From the NCBI GenBank assembly GCA_026874595.1, contig CM049306.1:38748019-38812018 (forward strand): a stretch of 64,000 nucleotides of DNA. The letters are read 5' to 3'. The DNA comes from Sipunculus nudus (Eukaryota > Annelida > Sipuncula > Golfingiida > Sipunculidae). A model generated the notes under the pieces. It saw only the letters and a program-made list of their open reading frames with translations, was not told the DNA's origin and ran no database searches. Of the stretch, positions 1 to 12,600 are shown one piece after another; the stretch's first letter is position 1, and each line of letters starts with the position of its first letter. A program made the translations under genes and the position numbers.

Positions 1-142
1 GTTGCGCATAGTTGAAGGCAAACGAATTCATTTATGGAGTAATATTGTTTATGTACGTACAGTGATGACCAATAGACCTCGGCAGGGTAATTAATCCTTT
101 GTAGCTATTTGAAATACTGTAATCCTAATATCCTTTGATCGT

Positions 143-774
143 ATGGCCCACTTTTATTATCTTCAAAATTATTATCTGAAAGAAATTTTGCGGGGTTATT
201 GTAATTTAGGTTCCTATCATTTAAAGTCAGAATATATGCATGTATTAGAAAACCATGAGGATCAACCATTCCCCAAGGATACTTGCGCCCCGGGACTAAT
301 AGTTGAAAAGGTAAAAAACAATATAAACCAGTTCATGTCTGATCCCCCGTCACTTCAATCAGATTTGTTGCATGCTGATGCGCAGATAAAAAAGAGGAAA
401 ACATAAATTCGGAATTCATTAGAAAGAACCTGACACAAATTGAAAGGGCACAAGATATAATCAATAACGGGAAAATAAAATTAATTGCGAAATTTGGTAC
501 TTTCATTGTGGAGGGCAACAAAGACAATAAATATGCGGTAACTCCGTTCCCAAAAGAAAAATGTCAGTGCGCAGCAACAAATATTTGCTACCATATTCTT
601 GCAGCCAGGAAATCTATAGGTATGGATGTAATCGATCAAAAACGCAAACTAAATGTTTCACTAATGTCTCGGCGTAGTAAGAAAAGGGTGGCTAGAAAAA
701 CGGGTAGAAAACAGCCGAGAAAATCAGATTTCGTGTACGATTTTAAGCTGCTCCCGATACCGATGATTTCATGA
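143..774 (+). pseudogene. Transposon-like relic, N-terminal part with SWIM zinc finger (frame-broken)
   Basis: Two reading frames are joined by a stop near 405. The first (143-406) is an 87-residue piece rich in Tyr and Leu. The second (about 409-774) carries a CxC...CxH pattern (KCQCAATNICYHILAARK), the ligand layout of a SWIM-type zinc finger, followed by a Lys/Arg-rich tail. SWIM fingers are known from MULE, Zisupton and KDZ-type transposase proteins and from some host chromatin proteins. The pairing with a Ulp1-like protease segment just downstream (1361-1789) supports a mobile-element origin. The stop between fragments and the further frame changes at 774-1290 mean the gene is broken as it stands, unless unseen introns remove the breaks. 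No catalytic transposase core is visible; it would lie upstream of the window. The family assignment is inference. Confidence 0.5.
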
Positions 775-1320
775 AAACCTCGACTAGAAATAGATCTCTG
801 CATGCAATCTCCCGAGATAGATGACCCGGTTCCCGTTTCGAAACAAAAGAAGACTAAACAGGGTACTGTTGATAAAATTAAGACACAAGCTACCCCGGCC
901 AAAACCCCCATTAAATAATGTTACAGTTAAAAAAACACCGAAATCAATTTTGAAAAATTCGGAACGAAAACGAGTGAGAATTAGACTTGATTTTGGCGAG
1001 AGTAATAGTAACAGTAAAGAAAAAAAAGTAAAGACGACAGTTCATCCTTGCTTCCAGCTCCTAATTGTAGTCCAGTAGGGATGCCGGAAAGCATTATCGA
1101 TACACAATCTTTTGAAATAAGTGCGTCCTCTACACCAAAACAGACCACAAATAAAATAACCCAGGAACATTGTGAGACCTCTGACGAATGTAATCGCCCG
1201 CTAAGCAAAATTCGTAAAGTAATCCCCGAAGATATAACACCAACAAAAACAAAAAAGAAATCGACTCTCGCTAAAACGAAATAAATTTTCGAAATTAGCA
1301 AACAACGTTTCAGTTAAAAA
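775..1320 (+). pseudogene. Basic, low-complexity linker of the same relic, several frames
   Basis: Short Lys/Thr/Pro-rich reading frames follow one another in different frames (about 802-917, 1048-1284). They resemble the charged linkers that join a SWIM finger to a protease-like domain in multi-domain transposon proteins. No motif is recognisable. The frame shifts suggest decay, although small introns cannot be excluded. Confidence 0.3.
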
Positions 1321-1360
1321 GAGAAAGGCAAATCCGATATCGCTAATTTTAGTACATTAA

Positions 1361-1789
1361 TCGCCAGAAAAGGAGACGTGCCGAGCGAGGTATTGGCTGC
1401 ATGAATTCGGACTAACAGTTCAAAACAAAAGAGAAATAGAAAACGATTCTTGGCTTTCTGATAAGCATATCCGTGCTGCGCAAATAATTTTACAAAAACA
1501 ATATCCAGAAATAATGGGATTCCAAGATACTACTCTAACACCTTGCTTCAATGATGAACGAAACAAATGGATCGTGCCAGAAACAGGTTTTAAAAATATA
1601 GGTTCTCGAAAAGGCCCGTGTGTACAAATACATTTCACTGGACATTCACATTGGCTTATATCGGTCCGACATGATGAGAGGGGTCTGTTTATAATAGATA
1701 GTTTGCGTGTAAATATCAAATTAAACTATTTTGTATATTATCACATGTTTTACTATAAAATTTATACTAAAAGAAAATATTCTGTATAA
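1361..1789 (+). pseudogene. Ulp1-like (C48 peptidase) domain fragment
   Basis: The frame is open from 1361, after a stop at 1358, to a stop at 1787-1789. It contains SWLSDKHIRAAQIILQKQYP, then a His-Trp pair in GHSHWLISVRH and an Asp in FIIDSL. This order (a 'W-L-x-D-x-H-I' entry motif, His-Trp, then Asp) matches the Ulp1/SENP cysteine protease fold, where His and Asp belong to the catalytic triad. The catalytic Cys, expected some 50-60 residues later, is absent. Coding character fades after about 1705, where a GTAAAT could be a splice donor, so the Cys may lie in a lost or distant exon. Such domains occur in Zisupton/KDZ and related animal transposons and as domesticated relics. No upstream ATG is in frame, so this is an exon or fragment rather than a whole gene. 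Confidence 0.5.
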
Positions 1790-2884
1790 TATGCAAGAAA
1801 ATATAATTAGTTATAAACATATTACAAACATTCAAGACTTTTCAGAAATAGAAAATTGGTAAACAGAATATATGATTAGTGTATTAAACAGTTTTCAAAA
1901 CAATATACGTGTTTTAGTGACAGTTCCAATCAGTTAGACTCGTAAACGATTTAACATATCAGAGCGGGGAAGTCAGAAATGTGATGTGGCGGCATCTGTT
2001 ATGGCGAGTGGGAATCAGTGGGAAGCACTCATTGGCGGATCTCCGGGCAAGGTGGCGGTCTCCGGACGATCTCCGGGTCGTCTCCGGATGAGGTTTCCGT
2101 GGATAACTGAATAAATACCTTGTGCACTTGCAAATTAAGTATCATATTCGATGCGGATGTCATTAAGAAGTGTCAAGGGGAACGTTTAATACCAATTGCT
2201 GCCTTATTAATTAAGATATCGCGATCTCCGGGTTTTATTTTGATCTCCGGCCGGAGATCTCCGGGTTTTAGATAAACCCCGTATTTACCGCGTAAAATGT
2301 TCACGAGTCCAGTGAATGCGGACGCTGTCAACTGGCTTGCACACTGACAATACACGGAGAATCGCACATGGCACTTCAATTACAAGAGCGCATTATAATT
2401 ATAAATATGAAGCGTTCTTTTCTCAGGTGACGCGAAATTCAATGTTTGTCAAGCTTGTATTAATGGACTACGTCAAGAAATGAATGCATTATAACGGGTC
2501 AACAAAGTTCAAGAAAGGGACCGTGTTTCCGCGGGATATAAATATGACGAATTCCCTCACAATTTTAAAACAAAACCTTGGATTTGGTGCGTTTACGCAC
2601 TGAAGTTAATATAATACGCTGGAGTCTGAGGGGCAGTATATCAGCTTTTTTTTTTTAATTGTTGCATGTAATATCATGCACAATGAAGGACAGAAAGGAC
2701 AATTATTGGCGAAGCCATTCCATGTCATAAATCGGCTCAGCTGTCAAAGGTATTTGCGCAAGGTGACTGACATAATCGGGGTACCGATGTCCCGTATTAT
2801 ATTTTTTCATCTTTCAAATAAATACTGTTTTTTATGTCTTTATATGAACATTTTATATATTCCACTTCCTTATGTACATTTCTG
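1790..2884. other. Non-coding stretch with clustered GATCTCCGG motifs
   Basis: No convincing gene is present. Between 2030 and 2275 the motif TCTCCGG recurs at least seven times, and it includes a perfect palindrome at 2242-2259. The rest is AT-rich unique-looking sequence. Confidence 0.5.
2242..2259. repeat. Perfect 18-bp palindrome
   Basis: The sequence GATCTCCGGCCGGAGATC is self-complementary over all 18 bases. It is flanked by further GATCTCCGGG copies at 2223 and 2254. It could be a protein-binding site or a degraded element tip; no function can be assigned. Confidence 0.8.
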
Positions 2885-3065
2885 ATCTACCTGCCTGTCT
2901 AACCTGACCAGATAATCTGTATGGGTAATCCGCCTGTCTAATCTACCTACCTGCATCATATAACCTACCTGGTATACCTACCTATAATGTACTATCCCGC
3001 CTGGATAAAACACCTATACGTAATCTAATATAATTGCCTTCTTGATCTGCCGAGCTAATCCAATA
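2885..3065. repeat. Outlying CTA-rich satellite-like segment
   Basis: This segment has the composition of the large array starting near 4741: repeated 'ctacctacc' and 'taatctacctgcctgtc' words with few G residues. It is separated from that array by about 1.7 kb of different sequence, so the satellite may once have been continuous and later split. Confidence 0.6.
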
Positions 3066-3385
3066 TTAGTTTGTTTCTACCCTCATTCTATAAAGTGTTT
3101 ATACTTATAGTATTTCATGCTGCCCTAACCTGGTAGGCCTACATAAAGAAGGGTATATACAACGTATAGCGAGGGTGTAAGTGCTTTCGAAATATATTTC
3201 CAAATATTAAATTTGCACTTTAGCTCTACCAATTTACAAGGACATTTTTATTTTGCCCCCCCCCCCCCCCCCCCAGCTGTAAAATCCTTGATTCGCCCAT
3301 GTATTTTTCAGCTTCACAGAGATAACCTGTCAGCATGTGACGTTTCAACTTCCTTGGCCTTCCACTTTCAGATTTGTGATCACTA

Positions 3386-3416
3386 GAGCTCAAATGACTT
3401 TCAGTCAGCTGAGTTC
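3386..3416. repeat. Stem-loop with AGCTCA...CAGCTGA-type arms
   Basis: Two 14-base arms with three mismatches surround a 3-base loop. The arm consensus (roughly TAGCTCAGATGACT) recurs in stem-loops at 26874-26908 and 58995-59026, so this is probably a terminus of the same dispersed element family. Confidence 0.5.
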
Positions 3417-4148
3417 AATACCATCAGGACTAATATGGAAGCCAATCTGTTTGTCGATTGAGCGAAATTAGGCGCAGAGTGATATCTCTGACAACAGAAC
3501 GAATTCTACTTGGAAGGACATATATAGGCATTATTAGAGATTTATAATGATTAACTAACCAGCGTAATGGAAATTTGAAAAAGAAAAACGGCTTAATAAA
3601 AAATAATACAGTGAAATATTTAATAGACATAACAGCAGATCATCTGAAAGTCACGAAGAGCAAGATGAGAGAATTATTGGAGACGGAACAGCATTATGAA
3701 AGAAATAAAGTGAAATATTAGATAGACATAACATCAGATCACCTTAAAGTAACGGGAAAAAAAGATAACAGAATTTTTAAAGTCTGGTTTTACTGGATTT
3801 TTAAAAATATATATTAACACATATATTAGTTAAAAGAGTACAGTGTTCTGGGGAGGTTAATGTTTTACATGCTTTTGCTTCTTTTAATATGTTAAATAAA
3901 ACGTTCCTTCTTCTCTAGAGTTTTAAGGTTGTATTAAAATTACTAAAATGATATTTTGATATCCAAATAATTAGTATATTTTTGAAGAATTTGACATTAT
4001 ATGTCAATCTAGTCTTTTAGAAAACCAAGACAGTATGAAGAATTACACAGAAACCATCTTTATATCTATAGTCAGATAAACATGTATGCATAAATAGATA
4101 AGTATGAAGACATATGCGAACTTGCGAGATGAACAGAACATAAATTCA

Positions 4149-4243
4149 TAAACAGGATATTTTCTACCACTCCTACTTGATAAGGGCTTGTGACCTTCAA
4201 ATACTGAAGTATTTGGCGTGATTAATAGAAAATATCCTGTTTA
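4149..4243. mobile_element. 95-bp foldback element (MITE-like)
   Basis: Perfect 18-bp inverted repeats (TAAACAGGATATTTTCTA at 4149-4166 and its complement at 4226-4243) enclose a 59-bp centre with its own small palindrome (CAAATAC...GTATTTG). The size and symmetry fit a miniature inverted-repeat element. No clear target duplication is seen, so the superfamily is unknown. Confidence 0.6.
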
Positions 4244-4740
4244 ATTGTTTAAAGATATGGGTACCATTAGGGAATAAACCTTATAGTGCAGACTGCCTGC
4301 AAGCTGTACTTATATGTATATTACTTTAAACTGTATACGACAGTTATAAAAATATATCTCCTTTATAATTTTGGATCTTTGGGCTCAATCAATATACGAT
4401 TATATGATGACACAAAATTATTTGGAAAATAATAAATATTTGCATACGTGGGTTTGGTATGCTCAGGTCTCAATTCTCTATACTTAAAAGGTTATAATAA
4501 GGAAGAAGGAAGGTTGTCCATATGTAGCAAGTCCTATAGTTGTAAGATCATTTAAAATATGAGCATCTTGGAAAACAAAAATAAAAAGTTAAAACGTTAA
4601 CAAAAAAATGTTAAGTAGTTAAATTGGTTAATAGGTAGGTAAAGTAGAGCGAGTAGAAAAAATGAGTTAGTAGGAAGAGTTTATAAATATATAAATTAAG
4701 CAAACACAGTAAATAAATAGAAAAGCAATTGTAAAACGGT

Positions 4741-6600
4741 AACCTCACAATCGACCTTGTCTACTTCTATAACTGTCTATCTGTCTACCAAATCTATATA
4801 TTCAACCTATATAAGCTGTTTATCAATCATTCTCTTCCACTTTGGATCTCTTATACTTTGCCTTCCTGTTGAATCTTCCTAACTAACCGACCAGACTTCC
4901 CTACCATAATTTGCCTACCTTATCTACCAAACTACCTAATCTACCAAGCTAATCTACCTAACATATCAAATGTACCTACCGAATGTAATACACTACCTAC
5001 CTGTCTGATCTACCTAGCTAATTTACTTATCTATATCTATATAAAATTCCTAATCTACCCAGCTAACCTAACTACCTAATCTACCTACCTTAGTGCCTAA
5101 GCTACTTTACCCTACCATAGTGCACCATATCTAATCTACCTACCAATTCTACCTATCTAATTTAAGTAGTAAATATATTAACCTAAACCAATCTAACGAA
5201 TGTACCTACCCCATCCACTAACCTAACCTTCCTACATTACCTATTCTACCCTACCCTTCTTACCTTATTTACCTAGTTAATTTACCTACCTTATGCACCA
5301 ATTTAAATAAAAAAGAAACTACCTGTCTGTACAGTATGTTAAACTAATCTACCTTCTTAGACAATCTGTATAGCTAATCTGATTACCTAACCTAATTTTC
5401 CCATCCCTGCGTGCATAATTTGCCTATCTTGTCAACCAACATTTTCTATCTATACTACCTAACAACCAAATCTTCCTAGCCACTTTATTAGCCTAAATAA
5501 TCCAATTGGCTAATCTACACAGGTAATCTACCTACCTAATCTGCCTATCTAATATCCAAGACTACCTAACATGCTTGTGTAATCTATAAAAAAAAACTAC
5601 CCGTCTTATCTACCAGCCAATCTGCCTGGCTAATCTGCAAAGGTTATATACCTGTCTAATCTAACAACCAATCTACCTAGATAAATCTACCTACCTAATC
5701 TACACATCTTCCCTGTCCTTTTAATAGTCTACCTGTCTACTTAATCTCTCAACCTTCCTGAGGTACTGATCTCTTCTACTTAATAAATACGTAATCTACC
5801 TTCCTATTCTCTCATACAATCTTCCTGGAAGATCTAATCTACCCACCTAGTCAAACCTACCTGTAAAACCAACCGACCTATCCTGTACGCCAAGCTACAT
5901 ACCTTATTTTCCGATCCGATTTACCTTTCTTATAATCTACCTACCTAACCTGACCAGCCTTTCTTATCAACCTTTGTAGTTTACCTGTCTAATCTCTTTA
6001 CCTGAATAATTTATCTACCTACATAATCTACCTACCATATCTGTCTAACCATATACCTACCCTATCTTCGCATCTCCCTAATCTACCAATGTGATATATC
6101 TAATTTGTCTACCTTTACTACCTACCTATCCTACCTTTCTACACAGTATATCTAGATAGTTTACCTAGATATATTTACCTACCTAGCTTACTCAATCTAG
6201 CCAATAAATGTACATACCTAATATAATATCCTACCTGCCCATCCAGTCGACCTTGCTTATTCATTTATCTATTTCTATGTCTGTATCACTAATTATCTAT
6301 CTCATCTAATCTATCTACCTATCCTTATCTAACTAGCTTATCTGAATAGATCATCTGTCCGACCTATTTAATCTGTCTAATCTACCGATCTAAACTGTCT
6401 AATGCCCCTGCATGATCTAACCTCTTAACCATACTACCTATACTAAAACATCTTCAAACCAAATATACATATCTGAGCTACCCGTCTCATCTATCTAATC
6501 TATCTGTCTATTCTACCTACCTAATCTAATCTACCTACCTATTCTACCTAACCTATCTACCTGTTTAATGTACCCGCCGATCTTCCTACCTGATCTACCT
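4741..6600. repeat. Degenerate left flank of the CTA-rich satellite
   Basis: Words such as 'ctacctacctaatct' recur without strict register. Order increases toward 6600, where a regular 30-bp period begins. This gradient is typical of the eroded edge of a tandem array. No gene is seen. Confidence 0.75.
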
Positions 6601-9600
6601 ACCCAATCAATGTCCAATATATCTACTTACTCATTTATCTGTCCAATATATCTACCTACTCATTTATCTGTCTAATATATCTACTTACTCATTTATCTGT
6701 CTAATATATCTACCTACCTAATCTATCTGCCTAATATATCTACCTACCTAATCTATCTGTCTAATATATCTACCTACCTAATCTATCTGTCTAATATAGC
6801 TACCTACCTAATCGATCTGTCTAATATATCTACCTACCTAATCTATCTGTCTAATATATCCACCTACCTAATCTATCTGTCTAATATATCTACCTACCTA
6901 ATCAATGTCTAATATATCTACCTACTAATCCATGTGTCTAATAAATCTATCTACCTAATCTATCTGTCTAATATATCTACCTACCTAATCTATCTGTCCA
7001 ATATATCTACCTACCTAATCTATCTGTCTAATATATCTACCTACCTAATCTATCAGTCTAATATATCTACCCACCTAATCTTTCTGTCTAGTATATCTAC
7101 CTACCTAAACAATCGGTTTAATATATCTATCTACCTTCCTAATCTATCTGTCTATTATATTTACCTAACTAATCTATCTGTCTAATATATCTACTTACTA
7201 ATCTATCTGTCTAATGTATCTACCTACCTCATCTATCTTGTCTAATAAATCTACCTATCTAATCGATATGCCTTATATATCTACCTACTAATCTATCTGT
7301 CTAATATATTTACCTACCTAGTCTATCTGTCTAATATATCTACCTACCAAATCTATCTGTCTAATATATCTACCTACCTAATCGATCTGTCTTATATATC
7401 TACCTCCTAATCTATCTGTCTAATATATCCACCTACCTAATCTATCTGTCTAATATATCTACCTACCTAATCTATCTGTCTAATATATCTACCTACCTAA
7501 TCTATCTGTCTAATATATCTTCCTACCTAATCTATCAGTCTAATATATCTACCTACCTAATCTATCTGTCTAATATATCTACCTACCTAATCTATCTGTC
7601 TAATATATCTACCTACCTAATCTATCTGTCTAATATATCCACCTACCTAATCTATCTGTCTAATATATCTACCTACCTAATCTTTCTGTCTAGTATATCT
7701 ACCTACCTAATCAATCGGTTTAATATACCTACATACCTTCCTAATCTATCTGTCTAATATATCTACCTACCTAATTTATCTGTCTAGTATATCTACCTAC
7801 CTTATAAATGTCTAATATATCTACTTACCTAATCTTTCTATCTAATATATCTACATACCTAATCAATTTCTAATATATCTACCTACCTGATCTATCTGTC
7901 TAATATATCTACCTACCTTACCTATCTGTCTAATATATCTACATACTTAAACAATTTCTAATATATCTACCTACCTGATCTATCTGTCTAATATATCAAC
8001 CTACCTAATCTATCTGTCTAATATATATACCTACCAAATCTATCTGTCTTATATATCTACCTACCTTATAAATGTCTAATATATCTACCTACCTAATCAA
8101 TCGGTTTAATATATCTACGTAACTAATCAAACTGTCAAATAAATCTACCTACTAAATCAATGTCTAATATATCTACCTACCTTATAAATGTCTAATATAT
8201 CTACCTACCTAATCTATCTGTCTAATATATATACCTTCCAAATCTATCTGTCTTATATATCTACCTACCTTATAAATGTCTAATATATCTACCTACCTAA
8301 TCAATCGGTTTAATATATCTACCTACCTACCTAATCTATCTGTCTAATAAATCTCCCAACTTCTTATCTATATCTTATAAATATACCTACCTAGACTATC
8401 TGTCTCATATATCTACCTACCTAATTTATCTGTCTAATATATCTACCTACCTTATAAATGTCTAATATATCTACTTACCAAATCTTTCTATCTAATATAT
8501 CTCCATACCTAATCAATTTCTAATATATCTACCTACCTGATCTATCTGTCTAATATATCTACCTAACTAAGTAATGTCTAATATATCTACCTACCTTATC
8601 TGTCTAATATATATACCTACCTAATCTTTCTGTCTAGTATATCTACCTACCTTATCAATCGGTTTAATATATCTACCTACCTAATCAATCGGTTTAATAT
8701 ATCTACATACCTTCCTAATCTATCTGTCTAATATATCTACCTACCTAATTTATCTGTCTAATATATCTACCTACCTTATAAATGTCTAATATATCTACTT
8801 ACCTAATCTTTCTATCTAATATATCTACATACCTAATCAATTTCCAAAATATCTACCTACCTGATCTATCTGTCTAATATATCTACCTACCTTACCTGTC
8901 TAATATATCTACCTAACTAATCAATGTCTAATATATCTACCTACCTTATCTATCTGTCTAATATATATACCTAACTAATCTATCTGTCTTATATATCTAC
9001 CTACCTTATAAATGTCTAATATATCTACCTACCTAATCAATCGGTTTAATATATCTACCTACCTAATCAATCGGTTTAATATATCTACCTACCTAATCAA
9101 TCGGTTTAATATATCTACCTACCTTCCTAATCTATCTGTCTAATATATCTACCTAACTTACCTATCTGTCTAATATATCTACCTACCTAATCTATCTGTC
9201 TAATATATCTTCCTACTAATCTATGACTAATTAATATACCTACCTAATCTATCTGTCTAATATATCTACCTACCTAATCTATCTGTCTAATATATCTACC
9301 TACCTAATCAATCGGTTTAATATATCTACCTACCTACCTAATCTATCTGTCTAATAAATCTACCTACTTATCTATATCTAATAAATATACCTACCTAGTC
9401 TATCTGTCTCATATATCTACCTACCTTATTTATCTGTCTAATATATCTACCTACCTTATAAATGTCTAATATATCTACTTACCAAATCTTTCTATCTAAT
9501 ATATCTCCATACCTAATCAATTTCTAATATATCTACCTACCTGATCTATCTGTCTAATATATCTACCTAACTAATCAATGTCTAATATATCTACCAACCT

Positions 9601-12600
9601 TATCTGTCTAATATATCTACCTACCTAATCTATCTGTCTAGTATATCTACCTACCTTATCAATCGGTTTAATATATCTACCTACCTAATCAATCGGTTTA
9701 ATATATCTACATACCTTCCTAATCTATCTGTCTAATATATCTACCTACCTAATTTATCTGTCTAATATATCTACCTACCTTATAAATGTCTAATATATCT
9801 ACTTACCTAATCTTTCTATCTAATATATCTACATACCTAATCAATTTCCAAAATATCTACCTACCTGATCTATTTGTCTAATATATCTACCTACCTTACC
9901 TGTCTGTCTAATATATCTACCTAACTAATCAATGTCTAATATATCTACCTACCTTATCTATCTGTCTAATATATATACCTAACTAATCTATCTGTCTTAA
10001 ATATCTACCTACCTTATAAATGTCTAATATATCTACCTACCTAATCAATCGGTTTAATATATCTACCTACCTAATCAATCGGTTTAATATATCTACCTAC
10101 CTAATCAATCGGTTTAATATATCTACCTACCTTCCTAATCTATCTGTCTAATATATCTACCTAACTTATCTATCTGTCTAATATATCTACCTACCTAATC
10201 TATCTGTCTAATATATCTACCTACTAATCTATGACTAATTAATATACCTACCTAATCTATCTGTCTGATATATCTACCTACCTAATCTATCTGTCTAATA
10301 TATCTACCTACCTAATCAATCGGTTTAATATATCTACCTACCTACCTAATCCATCTATCTAATAAATCTACCTACGTATCTATGTCTAATTAATATACCT
10401 ACCTAATCTATCTGTCTAACATATCTACCTACCTAATCTATCTGTCTAATATATCTACCTACCTAATCAATCGGTTTAATAGATCTACCTACATAATCAA
10501 TCGGTTTAATATATCTACCTACCTACCTAATCTATCTGTCTAATAAATCTACCTACTAATCTATTTCTAATAAATATACCTACCTAATCTATCTGTCTCA
10601 TATATCTACCTACCTAATTTATCTGTCTAATATATATACCTAACTAATCTATCTGTCTTAAATATCTACCTACCTTATAAATGTCTAATATATCTACATA
10701 CCTAAACAATTTCTAATATATCTACCTACCTGATCTATCTGTCTAATATATCTACCTACCTAATCTATCTGTCTAATATATATACCTACCAAATCTATCT
10801 GTCTTATATATCTACCTACCTTATAAATGTCTAATATATCTACCTACCTAATCAATCGGTTTAATATATCTACGTAACTAATCAAACTGTCAAATAAATC
10901 AACCTACTAAATCAATGTCTAATATATCTACCTACCTTATAAATGTCTAATATATCTACCTACCTAATCTATCTGTCTAATATATATACCTTCTAAATCT
11001 ATCTGTCTTATATATCTACCTACCTTATACATGTCTAATATATCTACCTACCTAATCAATCGGTTTAATATATCTACCTACCTACCTAATCTATCTGTCT
11101 AATAAATCTACCTACTTATCTATATCTAATAAATATACCTACCTAGTCTATCTGTCTCATATATCTACCTACCTAATTTATCTGTCTAAAATATCTACCT
11201 ACCTTATAAATGTCTAATATATCTACTTACCAAATCTTTCTATCTAATATATCTCCATACCTAATCAATTTCTAATATATCTACCTACCTGATCTATCTG
11301 TCTAATATATCTACCTAACTAATCAATGTCTAATATATCTACCTACCTTATCTGTCTAATATATATACCTACCTAATCTTTCTGTCTAGTATATCTACCT
11401 ACCTTATCAATCGGTTTAATATATCTACCTACCTAATCAATCGGTTTAATATATCTACATACCTTCCTAATCTATCTGTCTAATATATCTACCTACCTAA
11501 TTTATCTGTCTAATATATCTACCTACCTTATAAATGTCTAATATATCTACTTACCTAATCTTTCTATCTAATATATCTACATACCTAATCAATTTCCAAA
11601 ATATCTACCTACCTGATCTATCTGTCTAATATATCTACCTACCTTACCTGTCTAATATATCTACCTAACTAATCAATGTCTAATATATCTACCTATCTTA
11701 TCTATCTGTCTAATATATATACCTAACTAATCTATCTGTCTTATATATCTACCTACCTTATAAATGTCTAATATATCTACCTACCTAATCAATTGGTTAA
11801 ATATATCTACCTACCTAATCAATCGGTTTAATATATCTACCTACCTAATCAATCGGTTTAATATATCTACCTACCTTCCTAATCTATCTGTCTAATATAT
11901 CTACCTTACTTATCTATCTGTCTAATATATCTACCTACCTAATCTATCTGTCTAATATATCTACCTACTAATCTATGACTAATTAATATACCTACCTAAT
12001 CTATCTGTCTAATATATCTACCTACCTAATCTATCTGTCTAATATATCTACCTACCTAATCAATCGGTTTAATATATCTACCTACCTACCTAATCCATCT
12101 GTCTAATAAATCTACCTACATATCTATGTCTAATTAATATACCTACCTAATCTATCTGTCTAACATATCTACCTACCTAATCTATCTGTCTAATATATCT
12201 ACCTACCTAATCAATCGGTTTAATAGATCTACCTACATAATCAATCGGTTTAATATATCTACCTACCTACCTAATCTATCTGTCTAATAAATCTACCTAC
12301 TAATCTATTTCTAATAAATATACCTACCTAATCTATCTGTCTAATATATCTACCAACCTAATTTATCTGTCTAATATATCTACCTACCTTATAAATGTCT
12401 AATATATCTACATACCTAAACAATTTCTAATATATCTACCTACCTGATCTATCTGTCTAATATATCTACCTACCTAATCTATCTGTCTAATATATATACC
12501 TACCAAATCTATCTGTCTTATATATCTACCTACCTTATAAATGTCTAATATATCTACCTACCTAATCAATCGGTTTAATATATCTACGTAACTAATCAAA

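Larger units (their letters stand above)
3066..4740. other. AT-rich non-coding spacer inside the satellite domain
   Basis: No gene is visible. The spacer holds a 19-base C run (3256-3274), a stem-loop (3386-3416), a locally duplicated segment (about 3610-3655 and 3710-3755, each starting 'gtgaaatatt' and 100 bp apart) and a 95-bp foldback element (4149-4243). Confidence 0.6.

Noticed and set aside
6934-7185. 83-codon frame inside the satellite
   Set aside because: The peptide is a direct translation of the 30-bp unit (10 residues repeated). It is a by-product of the array, not a gene.
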